DNA of 64,000 bases from Monocercomonoides exilis (taxonomy: Eukaryota; Preaxostyla; Oxymonadida; Polymastigidae), in the NCBI GenBank assembly GCA_001643675.2, contig LSRY02000048.1, forward strand, positions 186,001-250,000, given 5' to 3'. The translations under genes were made by a program, and so were the position numbers. Under the pieces are notes generated by a model, which did not search any database, had not been told where the DNA came from, and worked only from the letters and a program-made list of their open reading frames with translations. Shown here in pieces: positions 51,706 to 64,000 of this stretch (its first letter is position 1; the number at the start of each line of letters is the position of its first letter).

Positions 51706-53259
51706 CACTGACAATCAAAAATAACTGATCCACTCACAAAAATTGAAAATATGAAGCAACAGTAATGAAAGAAAAAAAATCACATTCAATTATTATTATT
51801 ATCAAACACGTTAATGCTTTGCAATAGAGATATTTTTTTTTTTCTCTTTTCAAAAACAATAAAAAAAGAACGGTTTTCCTGAAAATAGAAAAAATTATTT
51901 GTCAAAAATATGTGATCTGAATTTTCAAAAAAAAGTTAAATTTCTAAAATTAATGCCAATAACATAATAAAAATATATTAATAGTTGATTGATCCTCCTT
52001 CATTTAAAATAACTGTTTTAAGGCGTTTGTTCATCGAATGAACAAGTTTATTTATAATATCCATTTCAATTTCATTCCAGGCATCCAAAATTGATTGTTT
52101 CAGCTCATTCACATCTTTCTTTGGTTTTCCATCTTTGAAAACTATCCTAGATAAAATGCTCCACACATTTTCGATGATATTTAAATCTGGAGAATAAGGA
52201 GGCCATTCTACGCTGGTTATTGTAAAATCTTTGATAACATTTTGCACCTTTAAAGATCGATGAATTGGTGAATTATCGTGGATAAATCTCCAATAATTTT
52301 TGAATCGCTTGCGTGCATTAGGAATCAATGAAAATTTCAAAATACGACAATATTCCTCAGAATTCATTGTTTCACTGACAAAAACGATTGGTGATTTGAA
52401 ATTAAAACCCACTGCAGCCCATATATTTATTTTTTCATGTTTATTCTGACTTTGATGATCGAAAATTTCCTCATTATCTTTTTCAATCCATTCCATTCTT
52501 GTATTATCTGGTCCAAATAAATTGAATTTTTTTTCATCTGCGAAGATCGTAAGTTCCCATAATTCATCGTCCCTTAAATGTTTTTCCGCAAATTCGTTTC
52601 TCTTCTCACAAGCATTCTTTGATAAATAAGGTTTGATTTTTCTCTTTGTATATTTTCTATTTATTAAGCGCAATAGTCGATGAGCAGTGGAATTGCTGCA
52701 ATTCACGCTAAGATAATCGGTTAGATCTCTGGCTCTTCGAATTTGCATGCATTTTGATTCTTTTTTAGCTTTTCTCAACAGGGCAGGCGTAAGAATAAGT
52801 GGCCTTCCGAGTTTGCGTCTGACAAGCCGTTTTGATTGAATATGGTTTGTTTTCAAGTACTTTTTTGCAGTATTGACTGAAATATTCAATATACGAGCAA
52901 TTTCGTTTCTTCCTTTTCCTTGATCGCGCAGTGTGTGAATTTTCTTTTGAATCGAGCCCTTTGTAATTCTTGTCATTTTGTTTTGTTTGTGTATTATTTC
53001 TTTTTTTGTATTAATACTTTTATCATTCGCAAATTAACCTTTTTTTCCGGATCACATTTTTTTGAAAATAATTTCCTGCAAAATATAAAAATAAACGATT
53101 TTTTATATTGATCAAGTCTTTTTTTATAAACAAAAACTGATAAATCTTAAATGTCATTTTGTTATTTACTGATCGATATATTTTCGCTTTTGACTTATGC
53201 TTTTGTTGTAAAAATAATAAAGAAACTTCATCAGGATCACATTATTCTGATGAGCAGTG
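51706..53259 (-). mobile_element. Complete Tc1/mariner-type transposon
   Basis: The element is bounded by imperfect 26-base terminal inverted repeats. The left end is CACTGACAATCAAAAATAAC then TGATCC. The right end, in reverse complement, is CACTGCTCATCAGAATAATG then TGATCC. Eighteen of 26 positions match. It is flanked on both sides by TA (51704-51705 and 53260-53261), the target duplication of Tc1/mariner insertion. It encloses one intact transposase gene on the minus strand. The total is 1554 bases. Confidence 0.9.
51978..52976 (-). CDS. Tc1/mariner (DD34E) transposase, intact, 332 aa
   Basis: Cut-and-paste transposase that excises the element and inserts it at TA. The N-terminal half has a helix-turn-helix (GRNEIARILNISVNTAKKYL) and a second DNA-binding part with a GRP-type hook (KLGRPLILTP). 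The catalytic triad is visible: D in FADEKKFNLFG, D in IHDNSPIHRS, and E in PPYSPDLNIIENVW, with 34 residues between the second D and the E. The length (332 aa) is normal for Tc1-like transposases. There is no stop or frameshift, and the start is a proper ATG. With both terminal repeats present, this copy could be autonomous. Activity cannot be judged from one copy. Confidence 0.95.
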   Translation of the reverse strand: MTRITKGSIQKKIHTLRDQGKGRNEIARILNISVNTAKKYLKTNHIQSKRLVRRKLGRPLILTPALLRKAKKESKCMQIRRARDLTDYLSVNCSNSTAHRLLRLINRKYTKRKIKPYLSKNACEKRNEFAEKHLRDDELWELTIFADEKKFNLFGPDNTRMEWIEKDNEEIFDHQSQNKHEKINIWAAVGFNFKSPIVFVSETMNSEEYCRILKFSLIPNARKRFKNYWRFIHDNSPIHRSLKVQNVIKDFTITSVEWPPYSPDLNIIENVWSILSRIVFKDGKPKKDVNELKQSILDAWNEIEMDIINKLVHSMNKRLKTVILNEGGSINY

Positions 53260-53743
53260 TAAATGAAAAAACTCAATTATTACGAAAAGACAGTTTAATA
53301 CCGAGAAAGATTGTTTTATATTGACATGGAAAAAATTATTCCGATTAAGATTTATTCATTCCCGAAATTTCATTGGCTTCTCGAAAAGAATGTTTCTTTC
53401 CGTAAAATATCTATTGCTTGTGCATCATCAAATATATATTCCCTAAATGTTTTTTTTTTCGAGCTGCAATCTTGTGTGCGCTTTAGGCAATGCAGATTTT
53501 TATTCAAAATTAATGATAAGTATGATTCACATCAAAAACCAATTCTCTTTTAAAATTAATTATAATTTTTAATATATTGATGCTTCAAATATTTTTTAAA
53601 TTGTCAATTGATTACAAACTTTTGAGTTATCACCTAAACGAATATTAAATACCAAACATCAATTTTTTCAAAAGACAAATTAACTTTAAAATTCCAAGAG
53701 CAGAGCAAAAAATAAATTACTTGTTATTAACAAAATTCAAAAT
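53260..53743. other. Intergenic spacer between the transposon and the CHID1-like gene
   Basis: AT-rich DNA without recognised features; a short open stretch at 53311-53553 has no protein character. Confidence 0.5.
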
Positions 53744-56168
<2,425 letters not shown>

Positions 56169-56268
56169 TGAATTAAAAAATTATTTATATGTTTGATCAA
56201 ATATATGATAAAAACGTTATTTTCATCCTTTAATATCCTTTGAAAGCAGAAAAGAAAAAGTTCAAAAC

Positions 56269-56873
56269 TTAACAGGAAGGAAATGGATTGTGAAGTGGAG
56301 TTAGTTTGCGATTATTGTGACGTTTTGGAACGTTATCCTTCAATGTTTTCAGATAAGACGGAAATGCTTTTTGCGCGAGGCCTTGACGACACGGAACATC
56401 CGAAAGCATAATAACGCATTTGCCATCTTCCCTTGGATTCATTGAAAGAATAACCATGAGATCAGGAGGGAATCCAATACTTTTCAAATATTCTGATGAA
56501 AATGCCTATCAAAAGGGAGAGGGAGATTAATTGATCACATTTGCAAAATCATTTATTATTCAATAATGACACAACACATACTCTTGCAGCGGGAAGATTG
56601 CATGGAGAATCAATAAGGAAGTGGCATTGTGTTCCACTCTTTGTATCTGTTTCTGCGACTTCTACTGGCTTATAGATCTTTTGCTGTTGAGCTGGTGATT
56701 TGGATTTTAAAAATGACCTCATAACCGGGTATTTAAACTGATTCTGTCACAAAATGAATAAATAAGAGAAGTTTGACATTTTTATTTGAAAGTTGCTTTT
56801 TCAAACAAACTGCCGAAGGATAAATATTTTCGGGAATAATTAAGGAAATAAGAAGAAAAATATAAATAATCAT
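56269..56873 (-). CDS. Small secreted Cys-containing protein, 153 aa (3 exons)
   Basis: The exons are 56873-56811, 56743-56582 and 56505-56269, with donors GTTTGT and GTATGT and acceptors GACAG and GATAG. All introns are phase 0, giving 154 codons including the stop. The N-terminus MIIYIFLLISLIIPENIYPSA is a signal peptide and ends exactly at the first intron. The mature part has Cys in TQCHFLIDSPC, GKCVIML, VPCRQG and a C-terminal Cys. I do not recognise the family. It lies on the same strand as the CHID1-like gene, whose start is 100 bases downstream of this stop. It could therefore be mistaken for a 5' part of that gene, but both have their own signal peptide and stop/start. Role unknown; probably exported. 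Confidence 0.72.
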
Positions 56874-57292
56874 TTTCAAAGTTTAGTTGATTTTTTTCAA
56901 ATTGAAATTGATGATCATGATTTACAGTGTGTCAAAAAGAAATGAAAAGGGCAAAGCAGATCTTATTTGGTCATATCTATTTCTTCGAACTTATAAAGCA
57001 AAATGCATATGTCAATCAAAAAAGAGAGACGACAGAAATGGAAGAAAACTTTTAGGATGTCAAACAAAAGACTAAAAGAAATTCATAAGTTCAAAAACTT
57101 TGGAAGTCAAAAATGTCAAAATAAAACCAGCTTTTGAAAAACGAATTTCTGAATAATGATGAAATTTGACAATAAAAAGGAGAAAAGATCCTAAGGTGAT
57201 GAAAGCCATATGACCAAATATAGAAGATAAATTATTTTTGTCAAAAAAATCTGCGACGATTAAGTCTCCTATTCGAAATGTAATTCGTTTTT
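56874..57292. other. Intergenic spacer
   Basis: AT-rich. A plus-strand open stretch at 56887-57075 has no recognisable features. It separates the small secreted-protein gene from the calmodulin stop. Confidence 0.5.
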
Positions 57293-57959
57293 CTACTTTG
57301 ACATCATCATTTTAACAAATTCTGCATAGTCAATTTGACCATCTCCATTGAGATCTGAAAAAAATTTTCAAAACGAAAAAGAAATTTTAAATGAATGAAA
57401 TTGCACAAAATAATGATTTCATACCAGCTTCTTTAATCATTTCTTCAAGTTCTTGTTGGGAAAGTTGCTCACCCAAACTTGCCATGACTGATTTCAACTC
57501 TTCAGCAGAAATAAATCCATTTCCATCTTTATCGAAAACTCTGAAGGCATCTTTAAGTTGCTCTTCAGTATCTGCATTGCTCAATTGTTTTGACATCATG
57601 ACGAGAAATTCTGGAAAATCGATGGTTCCACTTCCGTCAGCATCGACATCAGCGATCATATCTTTAAGTTCTTGCTCAGTTGGAGTTTGTCCAAGTGATC
57701 TCATAACTAAAAAGATAGTCAATAATTACACAAATAAATGAAAACAAAAATACCTGTTCCAAGCTCTTGCGTTGTAATAAAGCCATCTCCATCTTTATCG
57801 AACAAAGAAAATGCCTCACGATAATCAGCAATTTGTTCCTCAGTTAATTCGTCGCTCTATTTTGACGAAACAATTAAATATAAAACAGACATAAAAAATA
57901 TATAATTTATATATAATTAAAATACTCAGAATACATTGTATTATAAGTTTTCAAACCAT
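57293..57959 (-). CDS. Calmodulin, 149 aa (4 exons)
   Basis: The exons are 57959-57957 (the ATG alone), 57856-57754, 57706-57425 and 57354-57293, which give exactly 149 residues, the canonical length. It starts [20 protein letters not shown]. The four EF-hand loops begin DKDGDG, DADGSG, DKDGNG and DLNGDG, all with full calcium ligands. The linker is [19 protein letters not shown] and the end is FVKMMMSK. It is the ubiquitous calcium sensor that activates kinases, cytoskeletal and flagellar targets in the cytoplasm. The first intron separates the start codon from the rest, as in animal calmodulin genes. Confidence 0.97.
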
Positions 57960-58360
57960 GAAAGTTTTTACTAGAATGAGATCTCAAAGTATATATACGA
58001 TGATCAAATTGATCAAAGTCCGTTTTCCCACTATTACTTGCTCGTGTTAATAGGATTTTCATAATTTTTTATTCTTTTTTGAAAACAGCATGAAAAATAA
58101 AGCTTTCTCCGCGAAAATGTTAAGAATATCTTCCGGATATATTTTCACATGGAAATTTCAAAAAAAATTATTAAAAAACACTTATTTAAAAACTGAAAAT
58201 TCTTCAAACGCATATGCAGATTCACACATATATTAAGAAATTTGTCAACAGTTTAAAAATGAAAAATTTTATGATTACAAAATTTGATTAAAATCATCTT
58301 CAATTTTGGAAATGTTTTCATTTTATATTTGTTTTGCAGGATGAATAAGCTTTTGATTAT
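57960..58360. other. Intergenic spacer upstream of calmodulin
   Basis: About 400 bases of AT-rich DNA between the calmodulin start and the stop of the next minus-strand gene. The calmodulin promoter must lie here; I see no recognisable element. Confidence 0.45.
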
Positions 58361-59396
58361 TCAACGAACTTCTCTTCCTCCGGTCCATCCAAAATTATCT
58401 TGAGTATAATCACTATCCATATCAAAGAAATTTGCTTTTTTCGATTCATTGAAACCACTTTTTTCATGATTCCATGAATCATTCATATCTTCTTCCCATC
58501 CTTTACCTCTCCTAAACACGTCAGGTGGATATTTGTCGAATTCTTTCGTTGTCCTCAAAATGTGCATATCAGCAGGAGTATAACGTCTTCCCTCTTCTTG
58601 TCCAGCAGGGATTGTCTTTCCTGGTGATGGAATCCATGGACGAGTTGGCTGCCATCTCTGAACAGGTTTTTTCTTCTTTGAAATTGGTCGTTTTATTCGT
58701 GGAGGAGGCTGTTCCACTTCTGTTTGAATCCCTCTAGATTCAGTTTGAATTGGCTCAGACTGTGGACGAGGTGGAGTTAAGGGATCGGTCTGCGCTTCTC
58801 TCGTTTTTCTTTCAACGTTGAAAGGAAAATCATTGTCTTTCATTGGATCAAAATCAGTGACGAAACGAGGACCGTACCATACAAGACGAAAGAAACATCG
58901 AAGTCGTAGAATCTCTTTTCCTTTGATATTAATAAGTGGAATTGTTTCTTCAATCCAATCAGGTCTTGCATCAAACATCGTTCGAAGAGATTGAACTCCA
59001 ATAGCAATAAGCTCTGATTCTTTTTCATTTGTAGTGTCAACTAATAATAAACGGAGATAATCATTTTGACAAATTTGAGATATCATCTCTATAAAAATCA
59101 TAATTCATAATATGTTTGATACGAAAATATATCAAAGAAATAAAACCATCTGTCGTTGCAAAATAACCAGTAGAACCCACAGGTTTAAAATGTCCATCGA
59201 ATTGAGAACAACGTAATGCAACAGTGGACAATGATCCAAATCTATCAAATATATTTCAAAATATCATTTAAAAAGAATCATAATGAAAATGGGTAAACCT
59301 GTATAATAACGTTGGAGATTTGTATGTAAACACTTTATCGTTAGGGATTATATTATCAACAAAAATATCAAAAGAAAATTTTTGTTCACTTTCCAT
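58361..59396 (-). CDS. Conserved-looking 306-aa protein, possible C2-like N-terminus (3 exons)
   Basis: The exons are 59396-59299, 59241-59147 and 59088-58361. The donors GTTTAC and GTTTTA and the acceptors TTTGATAG and TTTATAG are in phase, giving 307 codons. The N-terminal half (about residues 1-145) alternates strands and charged loops (TYKSPTLLYRFGSLSTVALR, IKGKEILRLRCFFRLVWYG) and could be a C2-type beta-sandwich. The rest is Pro/Arg/Gln-rich (PPPRIKRPISKKKKP, RRYTPADMHILRTTKEFDKY) and looks like a disordered linker with short motifs, ending in GWTGGREVR. No signal peptide or membrane helix is visible. I do not recognise the family. A cytoskeletal or ciliary role would be only a guess. 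Confidence 0.7.
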
Positions 59397-59435
59397 TAAT
59401 TTATTTTGGTTCTCATTCAAAAAAATAAAAAAACT

Positions 59436-59517
59436 TGCATGGAGTGGGGTTTGAACCCACGCATCCGAAGATATCAGCGCCTAAAGCTGACGCCTTAGAC
59501 CACTCGGCCATCCATGC
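59436..59517 (-). tRNA. tRNA-Leu (anticodon TAG)
   Basis: Read on the minus strand it has acceptor GCATGGA/TCCATGC (7 bp, perfect) and D-arm GGCCGAGTGGTCTAAGGC. The anticodon stem TCAGC/GCTGA encloses loop TTTAGGC, giving anticodon TAG (Leu). A long class II variable arm (TATCTTCGGATGCG region) and T-arm GTGGGTTCAAACCCCAC complete it. No intron is present, and the discriminator A is followed by no encoded CCA. It sits in the short gap between two minus-strand protein genes. Confidence 0.95.
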
Positions 59518-59602
59518 TTCGGCTAAGAAGCATTTTTTACTACAACTTTTAAATTATTTTTCCTTTAGAGATAAAATTTTGTTAATTACGCAAATCCTTC
59601 AA

Positions 59603-62600
59603 TCAAGAAATCAGTTGACTTATGCAAGAAATTAAAGTTCTCAATTCATTCGTTGTAGAAGACTGTAGATTTGTAATCTCATCAATTTGAACACTCCTAA
59701 TTGTCTGTAAATTTTGATCGATGATTTCTTTCAAGTTTGAAAATTTTAATGTTTGCTTGATATCTTTTGTATCTGTGTCAATCGTCATGCCCATCTCTTC
59801 CTCGAAAGAAGTGAGTGCTGTCAGGAACTGTCTGATTTTCGCTCGAAATATCGAATGGAGCTCTTTGACCCTCGCAATTTGATGCTCAAACCTCGTCTCT
59901 TCTTCTGCATTTCTCAATCTAGACTGAGCACGCAAAGACTGCTTTTCTGATTGCTGATTCCCTTTCCGGTTCAAATTCAACCGCTCTCCCATTTTTTGGC
60001 TTTGATTTTTCTTTTCTTCTCCGCTGCGGTCTTCCGCGTCTTGCAGCAGTAGGTCGCTCAGCCAGATGGCCACTTGCAGTGCAAGCGAGCTGAGTTCAGA
60101 GAGAAGCGAGCAAAGCAGCTGGGAAGAGTGGAAAGTGTGTTCACAAAGAAGCAGAAGCAGCAGCTCGTGAGATGAAATGGCAAGCGATAGGCTCATTGGA
60201 GCAGAACAGGGTTGAATTGCAGAAGAAGAAATAGAAGGAGAAGGAGAAGGAAAAGGAAAAGGAGAAGGAGAAGGAGAAGGAGAAGACGAGGTGGATGAAT
60301 GACGAATGGAAGAAGAAGGCGATGTGGAATGAAGAGTGAACGGTTGATATGATGTCAATGTTACAGAAGAAGAAGAAGAAGAAACTTTTGGAAATGGTGA
60401 TGCTGAAAGAGAAGATGAACGAGATAAGCTTCCTTCATCAAAACAATTCGCTTTTTGTGTTGCTTCTGCTGATGCTGCTGCTGACAAAGAAGAAGAAGGA
60501 GAAGGCGAACCATGAAACACAATCTGAGTCAGCACAGCATGTGCCATTTTCACACACCCAGTGAAATACGATGAAAGATGCGTGTAAAAGAAAAGGATCT
60601 CTTTGAGGAACGAAAAGGAGAGCCTGTTGAAGACAACATGCGGATTCTCTTTCTTCTTCTGCGCCAACGCAAAGCTCGTCACAAACTCCGTTCCGCCCAA
60701 CACACTCGGTGCTGAATTGGATGATGATGATGAAAAGAATCCACTCCTCATTCTGTTTGCTCCTTCTCCTTCTCCCTCTTCAGGTGTTGCTTCGTAAGTA
60801 GCATTCCACTTCTTCTGCTTCATAAACTGCATCCAAAGTGCATGCAGCTGCTTTTCCACAAGACGCACCGACAAAAATGACCGGAACATCCAATTGAATA
60901 AGAGATGAGACGTCGGAGTGAAAAACAGCCCAAACGGAAACGGAGGTGCAAACTGAATGCAGAGCGAGGAGAGCCAGCTGAGGTGCTCGTGTGGAAGGGG
61001 GCTGTGCAACAAGGAGACTAAAACGGAGAGAGAAGAGGAAGAGGAAGAGGAAGAAGAAGAAGAAGATGATGATGAAAGAAGGTTTGCTGAATACGAATGC
61101 AATGGAAGAAATGAATCAGATGAAGATGCTGTTAACGCTGCAGAAGAGCGAATTCCAAACGACGAAGCAATCACAGATGACATCGAATTTACTGCTGAAG
61201 GCGCAGAAAGTTCGGATGCGTACTTGAAAAACACTTGCGCCTCGTTCGTCTGAAAGCCAGGGCAGAAATAGCGAAAGATCTCCTTTGGAACGCTTGCATT
61301 TTGCAATCTGAGACGCTGAAGGAGTAATTTTTGCTGCCTTTTTTTCTCTTTTAGAATTTCATTTTGCTCCAATTTTGATTCAGATGCACTGTATTCAATA
61401 ATCATTCCTCCCTTTTCGATGACAGTTATTTGTTCTCCTTCTCCTTCTCCTTCTTCTGTTTCTTTTCTTTTATTCTTGCTTTTTCCTTCCATTCGAAGCT
61501 TAGCAAGATTTTCACCAGCAAGTGAACCACTTTCTTCCTCCTCTTTATCCTCCTCTTTATCTTCTTCTTCTCTTTCTTCTTCTCTTTCTTCTTCTTTGTC
61601 TTCTCCTTCTTCAGCACCGATGCTCACCATCATCTCCTTCCACCTCCTCCACAAAACTCTCTCGCTCTGTTCATTTCGCTTCCCTTTCAGCACATCTTCC
61701 AGCCTCTCAATAAGCAAATCGCCCCACCCTCTTTCCAGAAAATACAGCTCCCAACAGCCTTCAACATACGTTTCTATGTCATCTTCTCTCAACTGATGGC
61801 CCGTTGCTTGCGCAGTTCGAAACAGCATCCACAGAGATTGAGAGATTTCTGTTAGTAATTCTTCAATCAAATACGAAAAGCGATCAGAAGGAAAAAGCGA
61901 CGAATCTTTGAGTGTTTGCACTAAAAGTGAAACGCCCTGTAATTCTGGAAGGCGTTCGTCTTTTGAGAGAACCCGAAGAAGTCTCAACGATTTCCCTATT
62001 TGATACACTTTGTGAGCATCTTCCTCTTTCATAAAAGATGGCACGTTTTCCGAAATAAACCTTGTATGATTTCCTTTCCAAAATGACTGTTTAGAATCTT
62101 CTTGTATAAAAAATGCAATATCATTTCCCGGTAGTCTTCCAAATTGAATCCAATTTAAAATTGATCGAAAAAAGACTTGGAGGCACGGAAACAGTAACTG
62201 TTTAAGAAGGTTTCCAACTATGTCATCTTGACATATACTTGCGTGATAATGCAGCAGTGAAAGAAAAGTGACAGAATCAATTGAATTTGGTAGCGAAATT
62301 GAGGAATTTTGTGGAATATGAATTATTCGCTTTTGATTGTCAACAATACGCTCTTGAGATGCTGGACAAGTTGAAATTATCGTAAATAAAAGATCGCATA
62401 GTTCTTCGTATCTTTGCTTTGCAGTTGTTAATTGTATAGATTCCATTGGCGAAATTGAACTTGATTCTAATTTTTTCATTATCTTCGAAAAAACAAATTT
62501 TTATTTCATTTATTTTGAAATTTTGTTTTAATTTTAATGATAGTGAAAGTAGATGAAAAATAACAAACATTGTGCGACGGCATTATAACGATAGAATACA

Positions 62601-62706
62601 AAGAAGAGCAAAACGTAGATAAAACAAGATCTGAATCTTCATAGACCCCCTGAGCAGGTAGTCTATGTTTTTCTGTAAATAATAATAATTCATTAAGCTT
62701 TTCCAT
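59603..62706 (-). CDS. Gamma-tubulin complex component-type (Spc97/98-like) protein, 1005 aa (2 exons)
   Basis: Exon 1 is 62706-62569 (MEKLNELLLFTEKHRLP...) and exon 2 is 62482-59603. The donor is GTTTGT and the acceptor TTTTTCGAAG, both in phase 0. The strongest family marks lie in the first half of exon 2: FFRSILNWIQFGRL, then FFIQEDSKQSFWKG, VPSFM and KVYQIGKSLRLLRVL. They follow the order seen in GCP proteins (W..G.L.DP.EEFFI, W..KY, VP.FL, KI...GK.LN). The C-terminal half contains LFNWMFRSFLSVRLVEKQLHALW, matching the region that leads into the gamma-tubulin-binding helices. GCPs nucleate microtubules at basal bodies and spindle poles. Long Glu/Lys and Ser insertions interrupt the fold. 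I cannot decide between GCP4, 5 and 6 types. Confidence 0.72.
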
Positions 62707-62851
62707 TTGCAATGAAATTGCTTAAATGATAAATAAAAAATTTTAAAAAGTGATCTTGATCTTCCCCAAACAAAAAAATTGAAAATTGAATTTAGAATAA
62801 TATAAAAAAAGACTTAATAAATAAAATCACTCAAAAATATGCAAGCCAATC

Positions 62852-64000
62852 TCATTGATCATCATCACCAAAACTAACATCGACAAAAGTATCATCATCG
62901 AACTGATTCAAACTTTCATTTTTTGTTTGTTCATTTCCACTCTTTATCTCTCCATCAAATCTATCCCCCTGTGATGTCTTGTCTTCCAATAGAAAATGCC
63001 GTATACCCTTTGGCACAAACTCTCGATAGTTAGACATTTGTGGCTGTGTTGTAGTTGCTGCAGCTTCCGCAGAAGAAGAAGTTGCAGCTGAAGACCCCAC
63101 CATTTCATTATCCATTGCTTTCTCCTCTGATGGCTGCATTTGTTCTGCTGCTTCATGTGGCGAAGGCTCAGAAACAGCAGAAACAGAAACAGAAGCAGCC
63201 AATGAAGAAGGTGAAGAAGGATTGGAGCCCAGGCCAAATGGCTGAGACTGCATCACCATTTGTTGTTGTTGTTGTGGCTGTTGCTGCTGCAGTTGCTGCA
63301 GTTGCAGCTGCATCTGTGGCATCTGCACTTGCTGTCCAAATGGTGCTTGATATTGCTGGTTGTGCTGCTGCATTTGCATTTGTGCTTGTTGTACCTGCTG
63401 TGCTTGCTGCTGCATCATCATCTGCTGATGGAGCTGTGTTTGAATGTGAAGAGGAGAGTACTGATGCATCTGTGATGGTATCTGCTGCTGCTGTTGTTGA
63501 GGGTTATGCAACTGTGTCTGTCCAGAATTGAACACATCTCGTGGCTGATATGGTTGCAATTGCTGTTGTTGTTGTAGCATCTGATTCTGCTGATTCTGCT
63601 GTGCTCCTCCCATTTGTGTCTGCATCTGTGGTTGTGTCTGCCCTTGCATCGGCAACTGTCCATTCTGCTTAGCCATCTGCAAACGTAGCAGCTGCTGTTG
63701 GTGGAAGCTGATGATGCGCTGGAGTTCTTCTGGTGGCACATCTTTGATCAGCTCGCTCAGATACAACTGGCTCTGCTGTGGGTAGTTGCGGGCAACTGGA
63801 GAGTCGAGGGCGTGAAGAAGGGAGACTAAGATGGAAGGAGAAGGAGCAGTTGTGGGTGAGGCAGTGGCTGGAAGAGAGGACGATGAAGATGTTGATGATG
63901 CAGGCGATGATGATACCAATCCCACATTTGCTTGTAAGCCTTGTCCAAACTGCTGCACTTGTGGTGTTTGCTGTGTTTGTTGTGCTTGTTGTGCCTGCTG
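62852..64000 (-). CDS. Gln/Ser-rich protein, 5' part outside window
   Basis: The frame is open from the window's right edge (QQAQQAQQTQQT...) to the TAA-type stop at 62852, so the start is beyond 64000. A non-repetitive island reads SILVSLLHALDSPVARNYPQ and LSELIKDVPPEELQRIISFH. Then come about 130 residues dominated by Gln with Met/Pro, a Ser/Ala-rich stretch, MSNYREFVPKGIRHFLLEDK, and an acidic end (DDDTFVDVSFGDDDQ). This composition is typical of transcription-coactivator or RNA-granule proteins, but no named domain is recognised. The Gln tract is coded by CAG/CAA/CAN repeats. Confidence 0.7.
   Translation of the reverse strand, partial: QQAQQAQQTQQTPQVQQFGQGLQANVGLVSSSPASSTSSSSSLPATASPTTAPSPSILVSLLHALDSPVARNYPQQSQLYLSELIKDVPPEELQRIISFHQQQLLRLQMAKQNGQLPMQGQTQPQMQTQMGGAQQNQQNQMLQQQQQLQPYQPRDVFNSGQTQLHNPQQQQQQIPSQMHQYSPLHIQTQLHQQMMMQQQAQQVQQAQMQMQQHNQQYQAPFGQQVQMPQMQLQLQQLQQQQPQQQQQMVMQSQPFGLGSNPSSPSSLAASVSVSAVSEPSPHEAAEQMQPSEEKAMDNEMVGSSAATSSSAEAAATTTQPQMSNYREFVPKGIRHFLLEDKTSQGDRFDGEIKSGNEQTKNESLNQFDDDTFVDVSFGDDDQ

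Overview
The window is AT-rich nuclear DNA from a protist. It has small spliceosomal introns, standard stop codons, long purine/pyrimidine tracts and many tetranucleotide repeats. The multi-module 'CG...PCKT' surface proteins, the 5' splice sites biased to GTTTGY/GTATG and the unreassigned TAA/TAG stops fit an oxymonad-type flagellate (Preaxostyla, Monocercomonoides-like). That assignment is an inference from protein style, not proof. Exon models below were checked by summing exon lengths to whole codons.

Left part (1-23.3 kb). In order: a broken hAT transposase; a decayed copy of a helical gene family (called family A here); a tRNA-Glu(CTC); a secreted Kazal-module protein; a frameshifted fragment of a beta-helix surface protein; a long repeat-rich spacer; a nine-exon GSK3-type kinase with a giant poly-Ser tail; and an intact 1080-residue beta-helix type I membrane protein.

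Middle (23.3-44.7 kb). One giant inverted repeat (palindrome) about 21.4 kb across, centred near 33,990. Both outer ends coincide with a foldback MITE-like element. Each arm carries a 1368-codon single-exon beta-helix surface protein gene pointing away from the centre. The left copy is open. The right copy is broken by one extra G. The core of the arms (about 24.3-31.05 and 36.95-43.7 kb) looks nearly identical, while the segments on both sides of the core are clearly diverged. Nearest the centre the arms hold inverted family A copies, a pseudogene on the left and an intact gene on the right. This is the most striking structure in the window.

Right part (44.7-64 kb). In order: a Kelch/Cys-rich multi-pass membrane protein; a complete Tc1/mariner (DD34E) element with inverted repeats and TA target duplication; then a dense, intron-bearing minus-strand block. 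The block holds a CHID1-like GH18 protein, a small secreted Cys protein, calmodulin, a conserved protein of unknown role, tRNA-Leu(TAG), a gamma-tubulin-complex-type protein and the 3' part of a Gln/Ser-rich gene running off the end.

Housekeeping genes (kinase, calmodulin, CHID1-like, tubulin-complex) form ordinary blocks, while surface proteins, transposons and pseudogenes form the variable blocks. No operons, CRISPR arrays or bacterial-type features are present.
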